Assembly (NCBI GenBank): GCA_036652055.1
Contig: JAVVWP010000030.1
Span: forward strand, 1 to 21,170
From: Fimenecus sp036652055
Lineage (GTDB): Bacteria > Bacillota > Clostridia > Oscillospirales > Acutalibacteraceae
DNA: 21,170 bases
Direction of reading: 5' to 3'
Below, in pieces: positions 1-6,364 of the stretch (positions are counted from its first letter, which is position 1; each line of letters begins with the position of its first letter). Under the pieces are notes generated by a model. It searched no databases, was not told the DNA's origin, and saw only the letters and a program-made list of their open reading frames with translations. The position numbers and the translations under genes were made by a program.

Positions 1-25
1 CCGTTCCACAAATTCAATAAATCAC

Positions 26-57
26 TAACGGTTTGATGTGGGCATCAAACCCTACAA
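26..57. repeat. 32-nt hairpin repeat, copy 1
   Basis: A perfect 9-bp stem (GGTTTGATG / CATCAAACC, loop TGGG) is followed by CTACA. The same 32 nt occur exactly at 3457-3488. It is non-coding, and has the form of a small dispersed palindromic repeat. Its family name is not known to me. Confidence 0.8.
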
Positions 58-63
58 TTCTTT

Positions 64-83
64 AAATATTACAAATACGCACA
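64..83. repeat. 20-nt repeat flank, copy 1
   Basis: These 20 nt recur at 3677-3696 with one mismatch (A versus G at the fifth base). In both islands the segment lies downstream of the 32-nt hairpin repeat, so it looks like part of one composite element. Confidence 0.65.
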
Positions 84-118
84 TCTGCATTTCATATTAA
101 AACATTTCTCTAAACCTG

Positions 119-145
119 CGGTGTGCGCAATGCACACACCCTACA
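119..145. repeat. Hairpin repeat, stem variant
   Basis: It has the same architecture as the 26-57 repeat with a different stem: C, then GGTGTGCGC / GCACACACC (9 positions, one C/A mismatch, loop AAT), then CTACA. The outer CGG and CCCTACA match the other copies while the inner arms differ. This suggests one family with covarying stems. Confidence 0.55.
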
Positions 146-188
146 CTGCAAACAGAAAAATATATAAAAAAATCCCAAGCACATAACC

Positions 189-230
189 AAGCCCCCATTT
201 AGATGAAAAATATCTAAATGGGGGCTTTAA
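189..230. terminator. Strong hairpin, probable terminator
   Basis: A perfect 16-bp inverted repeat (189-204 with 212-227; GC-rich core GCCCCC/GGGGGC) has a 7-nt loop. It lies just past the rlmA stop on the minus strand. A T-rich tract follows only on the plus side (TTTAAAATTT). It may therefore terminate a plus-strand transcript entering from outside, or work in both directions with a weak U-tract for rlmA. Confidence 0.6.
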
Positions 231-233
231 AAT

Positions 234-1076
234 TTAAAATAAAATTTGTTTTCCTTTTTTTCTATAAACTGCAATGCAAAATTCCGTTTCGACCGAAAGT
301 GTCTGTAAAGTGTCAAGCCTTGCCTGCTCATTCACGCCTGTTTTATAGTAATAGGGTGTCATCATAAAAAGGTTTTTAATATCCTCGTTAGAATTAAGCT
401 TTATCACATTTTTTATTTCAAGACTTTCAATAAGTGAAAACCCATTAAGCGATAAATCCGAAACTTCATTTTTATAAGGCACATCATAAACACTTTTTTT
501 AAGCTGAAACAGGTGATTTTCAAGTGGAAAAGCAATAATCATAATGCCATTATCTTTCAAAACTCGCAAGAATTCCTTTTCACTGTAAGGCGAAAAAATT
601 TCAAAAAGAATATCAACACTGTAAGGCTTAATTGGCAAGTTAAATGCACTTGCAACAGCAAATTCGATGTTTTTATTTCGCTTTGAAGCAGTTGAAATTT
701 CATCTTTTGAAATGTCAATTGCGATCATAGAAACGCTTTCTAATGAGCGTCTTATAGCGTCAGTGTAATATCCCTCGCCACAGCCGCAGTCAAAAACAAC
801 ATCATTCGGTTTTGCATATTTTTTTGCGATTTTGCAAAGGGCATTTTTAAGAGGTAAATAGAAATCCTTGTTTAAAAAATCCCTTCTTGCACTCGTCATC
901 AGCTTGTTGTCACCGTGATTTTTAGCAGAGCTTTTAGGATTTATAAAAAGATTTACATATCCACTTTTAGCTTTGTCAAAGCTGTGAGAATTTTCACAAA
1001 CAAGACTTTTTTGGGTAGAAATTAAAGCAGTTTTGCACACAGGACACAAAAAGTGCGAGGGATTTTCACTGTTCAT
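234..1076 (-). CDS. rlmA: 23S rRNA (guanine-N1)-methyltransferase, RlmA family
   Basis: This is probably an S-adenosylmethionine-dependent enzyme that methylates guanine N1 in hairpin 35 of 23S rRNA (G745 in E. coli, G748 for the TlrB subgroup). A zinc-ribbon-like N-terminus has C11, C14, C27 and H31, followed by the family signature HSFDKAKSGYVNL (31-43). The Rossmann SAM-binding motif is VFDCGCGEGYY (94-104). The length of 280 aa is normal. The start is the ATG preceded by GGAGGA on the minus strand. It lies 27 bp downstream of the histidine kinase gene, so it probably is the last gene of that operon. Which guanine is modified cannot be decided from sequence alone. TlrB-type members give resistance to tylosin-like macrolides, but nothing here points specifically to that subgroup. 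Confidence 0.88.
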   Translation of the reverse strand: MNSENPSHFLCPVCKTALISTQKSLVCENSHSFDKAKSGYVNLFINPKSSAKNHGDNKLMTSARRDFLNKDFYLPLKNALCKIAKKYAKPNDVVFDCGCGEGYYTDAIRRSLESVSMIAIDISKDEISTASKRNKNIEFAVASAFNLPIKPYSVDILFEIFSPYSEKEFLRVLKDNGIMIIAFPLENHLFQLKKSVYDVPYKNEVSDLSLNGFSLIESLEIKNVIKLNSNEDIKNLFMMTPYYYKTGVNEQARLDTLQTLSVETEFCIAVYRKKGKQILF

Positions 1077-1103
1077 TTTTTGATGTCCTCCATTTTTATA
1101 AAG

Positions 1104-2567
1104 TCATATATTTTCAGAATTTTTTTCAATATCATACCAAAATTTGACGCCATCTTCCAAATTCAAAACGCCAAAATCTTTGTTATGAAGCTTGCCAATT
1201 GCACTGACGATTGAAAGCCCAAGCCCAAAACGCCCCTTATCTCTTTTGTGTGATTTATCAGCTCTATAAAAGCTGTTCCAAATTTTTTCAATATCATCAT
1301 TTTCAATGTTTTCGCCCGTGTTGAATACAAAAAGCCGATAATTTTCGCCCAAATCTTCAGCCGAAACTATAATTTCTCGCCTGCCACCAATATGAGAAAT
1401 TGCATTTGAAATATAGTTGTTAAGCACCATAAAAATTTTAACACTATCACCAATGCAAACAGCGTCTTTTTGCACTCCATTTTTAAAAGTTATATCATTT
1501 TCAGCGAATTTTATAGCATTTGAATTTGCATAATCGTTCACCATTTCACAGAGATTAAAGGCTTCTTCATTTATTTTTATGCTACCGTCTTCAAGAGTTG
1601 AAAGCTCCAAAAGTTGTAATACAAGGGCGTTCATTTTATTTGTTTCACTCATAATAATGTCACAATAGCTTTCTGCTCCGTCAACATCATTTCCCTCAAT
1701 CATAAGCTTTGCGCCCTCTGCATAGCCACTGATTATTGAAATAGGAGTTTTAAGCTCGTGCGATACATTTGAAATGAAATCTTTTCGGATTTTCTCAAGA
1801 TTTTGCTCTTTTTCAATATCAAGCTTTAGCTTTGCATTCTTATCTTTAAGGTCAACAAGAGTTGCACAAAGTGAGTCAGAAAGATTGTTAATGCTGTCAG
1901 ACAAAACACCGATTTCATCATTTTTATGAGAGGCACATTTCTTAGAAAAGTCCATTTTTGTCATATTTTTGGTGACCTTACTCATTTGAATAAGTGGCTT
2001 TGTAAAAGCACTTGAAAACAAATAAATTGCGACCAAAGCACCCAAAAGAGCAATTACACTTGTAATAAACATAAAGTTAATAGCTGTATTTGCGTTGTTA
2101 TCAATCACATTTATTTTACTAAATATTTGAAGGTCGCCGCCAAAACTCAGCTTTGCCCCATATACAATAAATTTGCTTTGATTTTTTTCGTTTTCTTGCG
2201 TTTCAAAAAATGAGCCATCAGGTTCTTCACTTCTGTCGACAACATTAACCTTGCCACCAGTGCCTGAAAAAGTAGTTGCACCATAATAAACAGGAGTGCC
2301 ATCAGACAAATAAATATCAATGCTAAGAGAGTTTTCCTTTTCGATTATTTCAATTTGAGAATAATATTGTTCTGAAGGGTAGGGCATAGAATTTATTTGC
2401 TCTGCAATGACTTTTATATTGTGTTTTTCATTAAATACATAAATATCAGAAAGAAACCACTTGTTAAATGACAAAAGCAAAATAACAGCAAAAAGAATAA
2501 TTGCCCCTGCCTCTAAAAAAAGCTTTAATCTGATGCTTATAAAACGATTGGATTTATTATTTTTCAT
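1104..2567 (-). CDS. Two-component sensor histidine kinase (HAMP, HisKA, HATPase)
   Basis: This is a membrane kinase of 487 aa that should phosphorylate the response regulator encoded just upstream. It has TM1 at about 17-39, an extracellular sensor region of about 120 residues, TM2 at about 163-185, HAMP at about 186-238, and a short coiled linker. The phosphoacceptor H270 lies in the H-box SNVSHELKTPISIISGY. The ATPase domain has an N-box (NNYISNAISH), a G1-like NTGENI with Asn where Asp is usual, an F-box (FYRADKS) and G2 (FGLGLSIV). The Asn at G1 occurs in several Gram-positive VanS-like kinases, so loss of activity is not implied. The ATG overlaps the regulator's stop in an ATGA arrangement, showing translational coupling. 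The signal sensed is unknown; the extracellular region has no motif I recognise. Confidence 0.93.
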   Translation of the reverse strand: MKNNKSNRFISIRLKLFLEAGAIILFAVILLLSFNKWFLSDIYVFNEKHNIKVIAEQINSMPYPSEQYYSQIEIIEKENSLSIDIYLSDGTPVYYGATTFSGTGGKVNVVDRSEEPDGSFFETQENEKNQSKFIVYGAKLSFGGDLQIFSKINVIDNNANTAINFMFITSVIALLGALVAIYLFSSAFTKPLIQMSKVTKNMTKMDFSKKCASHKNDEIGVLSDSINNLSDSLCATLVDLKDKNAKLKLDIEKEQNLEKIRKDFISNVSHELKTPISIISGYAEGAKLMIEGNDVDGAESYCDIIMSETNKMNALVLQLLELSTLEDGSIKINEEAFNLCEMVNDYANSNAIKFAENDITFKNGVQKDAVCIGDSVKIFMVLNNYISNAISHIGGRREIIVSAEDLGENYRLFVFNTGENIENDDIEKIWNSFYRADKSHKRDKGRFGLGLSIVSAIGKLHNKDFGVLNLEDGVKFWYDIEKNSENI

Positions 2568-3238
2568 CTGTAATCACCAATTTTATAGCCTATGCCATAA
2601 ACGGTTTTAAGATGTTCACTGCCCCATTTACCAAGCTTAGTTCTAAGCCTTGCAACATGAGAATCCACCGTTCTTGTGTCGCCATAAAAATCCATTCCCC
2701 AAACATCATCAAGCAGTTGTTCTCTCGAATAAACTCTGTCGATATGAGCAATTATTTTAGCCAAAATATCAAATTCTTTTAGCGTAAGAGGAATATCCTC
2801 ACCATCTATTTTAACGCTGCGAGAGGACTCATCAATCAAAAGCCCCCAATAATTTTTAGCAGAAGAAACTGCTTCGTTATTTCTACGAAGTAAAGCCTCA
2901 ACTCGTTTCATTAAAATCACAGGGCTAAATGGTTTAGTAACATAATCATCAGCACCTGCCTCAAAGCCTAAAATCTGGTCAAAATCTTGACTTCTTGCAG
3001 TCAAAAGAATGATTGGCACTTGTGAGGACTTGCGAACAGAGCGAGTGACCTCCCACCCGTCAAGTTCAGGCATCATAATGTCTAAAATGAGAAGTGAAGT
3101 ATCTTCATTTTCATTAAAAAGTTGAAGTGCCTCTTTACCGTCAGCCGCCGCAAGAGGGCGATGACCGCTTTTAACGAGAAAATCACAAACAAGTTTTCTG
3201 ATAAGCTCTTCATCATCAGCAACAATAATTTTAGCCAT
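2564..3238 (-). CDS. OmpR/PhoB-family response regulator
   Basis: This is a DNA-binding regulator of 224 aa. The receiver domain has acidic residues D8/D9, phosphoacceptor D53 (LLILDIMMPELDGW), the conserved Thr in LLTAR, and Lys in VTKPFSP. A C-terminal winged helix of OmpR type (about 128-222) ends in the typical DSHVARLRTKLG...YGIGYKI. I start at the ATG at 3238 (MAKIIVADDEE), where the receiver fold begins. An in-frame start 19 codons upstream would add a tail unlike the family. A GGGTGG-like ribosome site precedes it. It is the first gene of a regulator-kinase-rlmA operon; the 4-bp overlap with the kinase indicates a cognate pair. Target genes cannot be read from the window. Confidence 0.93.
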   Translation of the reverse strand: MAKIIVADDEELIRKLVCDFLVKSGHRPLAAADGKEALQLFNENEDTSLLILDIMMPELDGWEVTRSVRKSSQVPIILLTARSQDFDQILGFEAGADDYVTKPFSPVILMKRVEALLRRNNEAVSSAKNYWGLLIDESSRSVKIDGEDIPLTLKEFDILAKIIAHIDRVYSREQLLDDVWGMDFYGDTRTVDSHVARLRTKLGKWGSEHLKTVYGIGYKIGDYR

Positions 3239-3285
3239 AACTAATGCACACCCACCCTTAAAATTAAAAACAATCTTACCTATAC

Positions 3286-3314
3286 ATATTATCATAAATG
3301 ACGCAGAGGTTCAA
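3286..3314 (-). promoter_or_regulatory. Promoter of the regulator-kinase-rlmA operon
   Basis: On the minus strand, TTGAAC (3314-3309), a 17-nt spacer and TAATAT (3291-3286) form a good housekeeping promoter. A TG one base before the -10 makes it an extended -10. Transcription would begin near 3279, about 40 nt before the regulator ATG. Confidence 0.65.
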
Positions 3315-3348
3315 TATTAAGTTTTTCCGCTTCCTCTTAAGGCAAGCT

Positions 3349-3364
3349 GTCAACCGCAGTTGAC
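3349..3364. repeat. GTCAAC hairpin in a repeat-like context
   Basis: A 6-bp stem GTCAAC / GTTGAC has loop CGCA. It is flanked by AAGCT on the left and TGAAGGAGGG on the right. The pattern AGCTGTC...GACTGA...GAGGG resembles a short repeat I recall from clostridial genomes. Only one copy is in this window, so repetition is not shown here. Confidence 0.4.
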
Positions 3365-3456
3365 TGAAGGAGGGAACAAAATAGATACAAGAAAAAACAG
3401 AGAAATGTGGAGTGCATGGAACGGTCTTGACCGCTTTGCCTCTTTAGATGAAACCA

Positions 3457-3488
3457 TAACGGTTTGATGTGGGCATCAAACCCTACAA
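3457..3488. repeat. 32-nt hairpin repeat, copy 2
   Basis: This is an exact copy of 26-57. The stem is 3461-3469 / 3474-3482, followed by CTACA. It sits immediately before the tandem repeat that begins at 3501. Confidence 0.8.
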
Positions 3489-3500
3489 CCCCCACTGCGT

Positions 3501-3563
3501 GTCATCCTGAGCATAGCGAAGGATCTCGCCCATAGTGTCATCCTGAGCATAGCGAAGGATCTC
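3501..3563. repeat. Two tandem 27-nt repeats, period 36
   Basis: Identical 27-nt units at 3501-3527 and 3537-3563 begin GTCATCCTGAGC and end GAAGGATCTC, with a 9-nt spacer. I recognise the type: short dispersed sequences like this occur in many bacterial genomes and generate spurious peptides rich in 'ASEES' and 'AQDD'. It is non-coding. Confidence 0.8.
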
Positions 3564-3594
3564 ATCCACTAAGCATCTTCGTGGCAGCCTTTGC

Positions 3595-3620
3595 GATTCT
3601 TCACTTGCGTTCAGAATGAC
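3595..3620. repeat. Inverted, diverged copy of the 27-nt repeat
   Basis: Read on the minus strand, this begins GTCATTCTGAACGC and ends GAAGAATC, matching the 3501/3537 units with several substitutions. Direct copies on the left and an inverted one on the right give the block a large hairpin potential. Confidence 0.65.
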
Positions 3621-3676
3621 CGCCAAAATAGTATAGGGGCGAGTGGCGAGCATTGATAGTCCGCCTAAACTAAAGC

Positions 3677-3696
3677 AAATGTTACAAATACGCACA
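3677..3696. repeat. 20-nt repeat flank, copy 2
   Basis: It matches 64-83 at 19 of 20 positions. Here it is separated from the 32-nt repeat by about 190 bp, against 6 bp in the first island. The difference is taken up largely by the tandem/inverted repeat block. Confidence 0.65.
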
Positions 3697-3724
3697 ATAT
3701 TTTCATTCTACAAACAAATTTTTC

Positions 3725-4315
3725 TTAATAATATCTCATAAGCCCGACAACTTTGCCGAGAATAATAACCTCTTTTACAATAATAGGTTCAAACGCATCA
3801 TTTTCAGGCTGCAATCTAAAATAGCCTTTTTCTTTATAAAATCTTTTAATGGTGGCTTCGTCTTCAATCATAGCGACAACAATTTCACCATTCATAGCAA
3901 CAGGTGTTTTTTCAACAATAACAATATCACCGCTTAAAATGCCAGCCCAAAGCATACTCTCACCACGAACTTTTAATGCAAACAGTGGTTTATCTCGTGA
4001 AATGTGACCGCTATAAGGGATATAACCTTCAATTTGTTCAACAGCTAAAATAGGCATACCTGCGGTAACCGTTCCAAGCAGAGGCACGCTGGTAACATTT
4101 TCAGCCTCGCCTAAAATACGAATAGAACGCTTTAGCATAGGGTCACGCTCAATATATCCGGCATTTTCAAGTGCATCAAGATTTGCCTGAACAGATGAAG
4201 TGGATTTAAGACCAACCGCAGCACCGATTTCACGAACTGATGGTGGCACTCCGCCCTGTGAACGCTCCATAAGATATTCATATATTTTCTTTTGAGTTTC
4301 ATTAATTGTAAGCAT
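3725..4315 (-). CDS. lexA: SOS repressor LexA
   Basis: This is a transcriptional repressor of the SOS response that cleaves itself when RecA filaments form on damaged DNA. It has 196 aa, close to the family norm. The N-terminal winged helix (about 1-70) contains the recognition segment SVREIGAAVGLKSTSSV. The cleavage site is A85-G86 (VTAGMP). The Ser-Lys dyad is S120 (GESM) and K157 (ATIKRF). I start at the ATG at 4315 because GAGGGAG stands 6 nt before it. An in-frame start five codons upstream would overlap this ribosome site. The gene is monocistronic and faces the repeat island. Its promoter carries two LexA-box-like sites, so it is probably autoregulated. Confidence 0.96.
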   Translation of the reverse strand: MLTINETQKKIYEYLMERSQGGVPPSVREIGAAVGLKSTSSVQANLDALENAGYIERDPMLKRSIRILGEAENVTSVPLLGTVTAGMPILAVEQIEGYIPYSGHISRDKPLFALKVRGESMLWAGILSGDIVIVEKTPVAMNGEIVVAMIEDEATIKRFYKEKGYFRLQPENDAFEPIIVKEVIILGKVVGLMRYY

Positions 4316-4357
4316 AATAAACTCCCTCATTTATATAAAATTTATTTTATTTACATT

Positions 4358-4396
4358 ATAATAGCACAAATGTTCTAAGAATGCAAACATTTGTTT
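4358..4396 (-). promoter_or_regulatory. lexA promoter with two LexA-box-like operators
   Basis: On the minus strand, TTGCAT (4386-4381), a 17-nt spacer and TATTAT (4363-4358) form the promoter. Site 1, GCACAAATGTTC (4364-4375), matches the Gram-positive box GAAC-N4-GTTC at 7 of 8 positions and fills the spacer. Site 2, AAACATTTGTTT (4385-4396), matches at 6 of 8, is perfectly symmetric in its half-sites, and overlaps the -35. Their centres are 21 bp apart, two helical turns. Confidence 0.7.
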
Positions 4397-4461
4397 GGAT
4401 TTTTTAAAAAATGCACAAAAGGTTACGAAATGTGTACGCTTTCTTTGAAAAATTTGTAATA

Positions 4462-4491
4462 TTCACAAATAAAATATCGAATTTTTATAAT
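4462..4491 (+). promoter_or_regulatory. Promoter of the candidate small RNA
   Basis: TTCACA (4462-4467), an 18-nt spacer and a consensus TATAAT (4486-4491) predict a start near 4498. No coding region follows before the terminator at 4612-4645. Confidence 0.45.
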
Positions 4492-4497
4492 TTGTTC

Positions 4498-4645
4498 ATA
4501 CTTCGTTCATATTTTTACCTTATCATAATAATATGCTCAACAGGAAGGGAGCCGCAACCCGACCGACCGAGTATTTTATACCCCCTCCTCAAGCAACCCC
4601 TCAATTTAAGGAAAAAGACAGGTACCGCAACCTGTCTTTTTTCTT
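4498..4645 (+). ncRNA. Candidate structured small RNA
   Basis: A stretch of about 145 nt runs from a plausible promoter to a strong terminator and holds no convincing reading frame. The middle is G+C-rich in otherwise very AT-rich surroundings. It can fold with TGCT (4534-4537) against AGCA, AGGA against TCCT, GGG against CCC, and an inner GTAT/ATAC hairpin, leaving an unpaired loop rich in CCGACC. I checked it by eye against SRP RNA, 6S, cyclic-di-AMP, ZTP, guanidine and TPP motifs and it matches none well. It could instead be an attenuator leader for the downstream gene, but that gene seems to have its own promoter after the terminator. Confidence 0.45.
4612..4645 (+). terminator. Rho-independent terminator
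   Basis: The stem GACAGGT / ACCTGTC (4617-4623 with 4630-4636), loop ACCGCA, is preceded by five A and followed by TTTTTTCTTTTTC. The form is textbook for the plus strand. It separates the candidate small RNA from the SpoIIQ-like gene. Confidence 0.88.
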
Positions 4646-4665
4646 TTTCTTTTTTATAATATTAT

Positions 4666-4694
4666 GTATATAATTTTAATTTCAAGGGAACACT
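4666..4694 (+). promoter_or_regulatory. Possible sigma-F-type promoter
   Basis: GTATA (4666-4670), a 15-nt spacer and GGGAACACT (4686-4694) fit the forespore sigma-F consensus as I remember it from Bacillus (GYATA, about 15 nt, GGNNANAMT). It lies just upstream of a SpoIIQ-like gene, which is a sigma-F target in Bacillus. A chance match in AT-rich DNA cannot be excluded. Confidence 0.5.
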
Positions 4695-4757
4695 TTTAAT
4701 GACAGAAATTTATCTATTTCAGATTGATTTCTATAATCTAAAACAGAGGTGTTTCAT

Positions 4758-5477
4758 TTGAAAGACAAAATTGGAAAAGGTCGATTTTTTTATGCAACCT
4801 TGGCAGTGTGCCTTGCTGTGGTTGGAACAGTAACTTATTTAGGAGCAAAGGGATTAATAAAAATTCCAACATCGGTTCAAACGACAAGGGCAGAAGAAAC
4901 AACTAAAAAGCAGTTAGAGCAGACGACAAACCTGGCGACAGAGGAAACGAAAAAAAGCGAGCCGAAAACAACGCAAAAAACTACCGAGCCGATTTCAGCA
5001 GAACTGGTGACAGAAGAGATAGAGCAGGCTGCGGCAAGACCTAATATAAAACGGGCAGCCGAATTTTCAATGCCATTAGGAACAACAATAGGCAAAGATT
5101 TTTCAAATGGCGAATTGGTTCAGTCTAAAACAATGGGCGATTGGCGAGTTCACAATGGAATTGATTTTAAAGGCACAACGGGGGATCCTGTTAAGGCTGT
5201 CAATAATGGAAATATTATAAAAGTTTACGAAGATGCAATGTGGGGAACGGTAGTCGAAATAGACCACGGTGATGGAATGATTGCGAGATATTGTGGCCTA
5301 GGCAAGGGTAGCACGGTGGTTGAGGGCGAAAGCGTTAAAATTAACGATAAAATAGGAAATTTGGGTACAGTTCCTATTGAGATAGGCGAAGATGTTCATT
5401 TGCATTTTGAAATTTTACAAGACGGAGTAGCGGTTGACCCATTAATAGCAATGGGAAAAACAGATAAAGGCGAATAA
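4758..5477 (+). CDS. SpoIIQ-like M23/LytM-domain membrane protein
   Basis: This is probably a sporulation protein anchored in the forespore membrane, where SpoIIQ joins the SpoIIIAH channel across the intermembrane space. It has 239 aa: TM helix at about 10-34, a Thr/Glu/Lys-rich linker (about 42-90), and a C-terminal LytM domain (about 105-235). The zinc motifs HNGID (H132, D136) and HLH (214-216) are present. The usual YAHL motif with the second catalytic His reads YCGL (178-181), so endopeptidase activity may be reduced or lost. I start at TTG 4758, which has AGAGG 8 nt upstream. A GTG three codons earlier overlaps that site and is less likely. The SpoIIQ assignment rests on architecture plus the sigma-F-like promoter; a cell-wall hydrolase of the general M23 family is the alternative. 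Confidence 0.7.
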   Translation: MKDKIGKGRFFYATLAVCLAVVGTVTYLGAKGLIKIPTSVQTTRAEETTKKQLEQTTNLATEETKKSEPKTTQKTTEPISAELVTEEIEQAAARPNIKRAAEFSMPLGTTIGKDFSNGELVQSKTMGDWRVHNGIDFKGTTGDPVKAVNNGNIIKVYEDAMWGTVVEIDHGDGMIARYCGLGKGSTVVEGESVKINDKIGNLGTVPIEIGEDVHLHFEILQDGVAVDPLIAMGKTDKGE

Positions 5478-5487
5478 AAGCTTAATT

Positions 5488-6333
5488 TCACACTTTTCTA
5501 TATTGCTTAGGAGTAATAGTTTTATACCTTTTAAATGTTTTAACAAAATAGCTTAAATCGTTAAAACCGCAGTTAAGTGCAATGTCAGTAACCGAATAAT
5601 CAGTATATAAAAGCTGCTCTGCCGCACATTCAATTCTATAATAATTTAGATATTCAATAGGTGTCTTGCCTGTTAAATCAGCAAAAAATCTACAAAAATA
5701 TTTTGGCGACATCTGTGCAGCCTTAGCGAGGTCATCAAGCGTTAATTGGGAGGAATATTCCTCCCTTATTTTTTTGAGCGATTTTTTAAGTTGATGAATT
5801 CGTTTAACGCTTTTAACCGAAACATCATCACCTTTACTATATTGATGGTGACCGAGAATAATGCCAACAAGCTGATACAAAAGACCTTGAATGATAAATT
5901 CATAGCCTTTTCTTTCTTCTTTAAAACAGTCAAAAAGCTGGTTAATTAATTTGCATTCGTGACTGCCGACCTTAAATTCATAGTTTAAAATTATTTTATG
6001 GCTTTGCAAATCATCAATATCGCCTTTACATATGTTGCAGTTATCTAAAAAGCTGTTAAGGTCAAAAACAAGGCATTCATAAATGCAGGTTTCAGGGATA
6101 CCCCCGTGCAAAACACCGTCACTTATTAAAACGCAATCACCATTTTCCATAACAAAATTATCCTCATTAAGAGATAGTGAAAGCTCACCGCTAATAACAC
6201 GAATAAGTTCATACTCCATATGCCAGTGGAATGGCATTTGATAGCGAGGATGCAGTTTATCGACATGATGAAATTCAATAGGAAAGTTAAATGTTCCACG
6301 ATTTTTGCGTTCTTGACATTCTATAAAATTCAT
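5488..6333 (-). CDS. AraC-family transcriptional regulator, probable fucose regulator
   Basis: This is a DNA-binding regulator of 281 aa. The N-terminal half is a cupin-like sensor (HWHMEYELIRVISGEL...LISDGVLHGG), and the C-terminal 100 residues hold two AraC helix-turn-helix units (LTLDDLAKAAQMSPKYFCRFF and VTDIALNCGFNDLSYFVKTFKRY) ending in TPKQYR. The start has AAAGGG about 7 nt upstream. It is divergent from fucI with only 128 bp between them, so it most likely controls the fucose operon and itself. The effector, perhaps L-fucose or L-fuculose, is inferred from position only. Its 3' end meets the SpoIIQ-like gene tail to tail with 10 bp between and no visible terminator. Confidence 0.85.
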   Translation of the reverse strand: MNFIECQERKNRGTFNFPIEFHHVDKLHPRYQMPFHWHMEYELIRVISGELSLSLNEDNFVMENGDCVLISDGVLHGGIPETCIYECLVFDLNSFLDNCNICKGDIDDLQSHKIILNYEFKVGSHECKLINQLFDCFKEERKGYEFIIQGLLYQLVGIILGHHQYSKGDDVSVKSVKRIHQLKKSLKKIREEYSSQLTLDDLAKAAQMSPKYFCRFFADLTGKTPIEYLNYYRIECAAEQLLYTDYSVTDIALNCGFNDLSYFVKTFKRYKTITPKQYRKV

Positions 6334-6364
6334 AAAATAGCCCTTTCGAGAAAAAAGTGAATAT

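Larger units (their letters stand above)
3315..3724. other. Gene-free repeat island
   Basis: About 410 bp between the two-component operon and lexA hold no credible gene. They contain a GTCAAC/GTTGAC hairpin (3349-3364), the second copy of the 32-nt hairpin repeat, a tandem plus inverted repeat (3501-3620), and the second copy of the 20-nt flank. The base composition is richer in G+C than the surrounding genes. A 70-codon minus-strand frame across it is a translation of the repeats. Confidence 0.75.

Noticed and set aside
3483..3695. A 70-codon minus-strand reading frame
   Set aside because: It is made of the 27-nt repeats read through, with peptide pieces such as ILRYAQDD repeated. It has no ribosome site and no protein character.
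4426..4438. A third LexA-like palindrome, CGAAATGTGTACG
   Set aside because: The half-site spacing is one base short of the consensus and the bases match poorly, so I did not count it as an operator.
4534..4600. Possible SRP RNA, because GGAAGGGAGCCGC recalls the SRP domain IV loop
   Set aside because: The invariant AGCAGCC side of the asymmetric loop and the closing helix are absent.
4411..4659. An 82-codon plus-strand reading frame between lexA and the SpoIIQ-like gene
   Set aside because: It begins before the predicted promoter, runs through the terminator hairpin, has no ribosome site, and its composition is that of translated AT-rich non-coding DNA.
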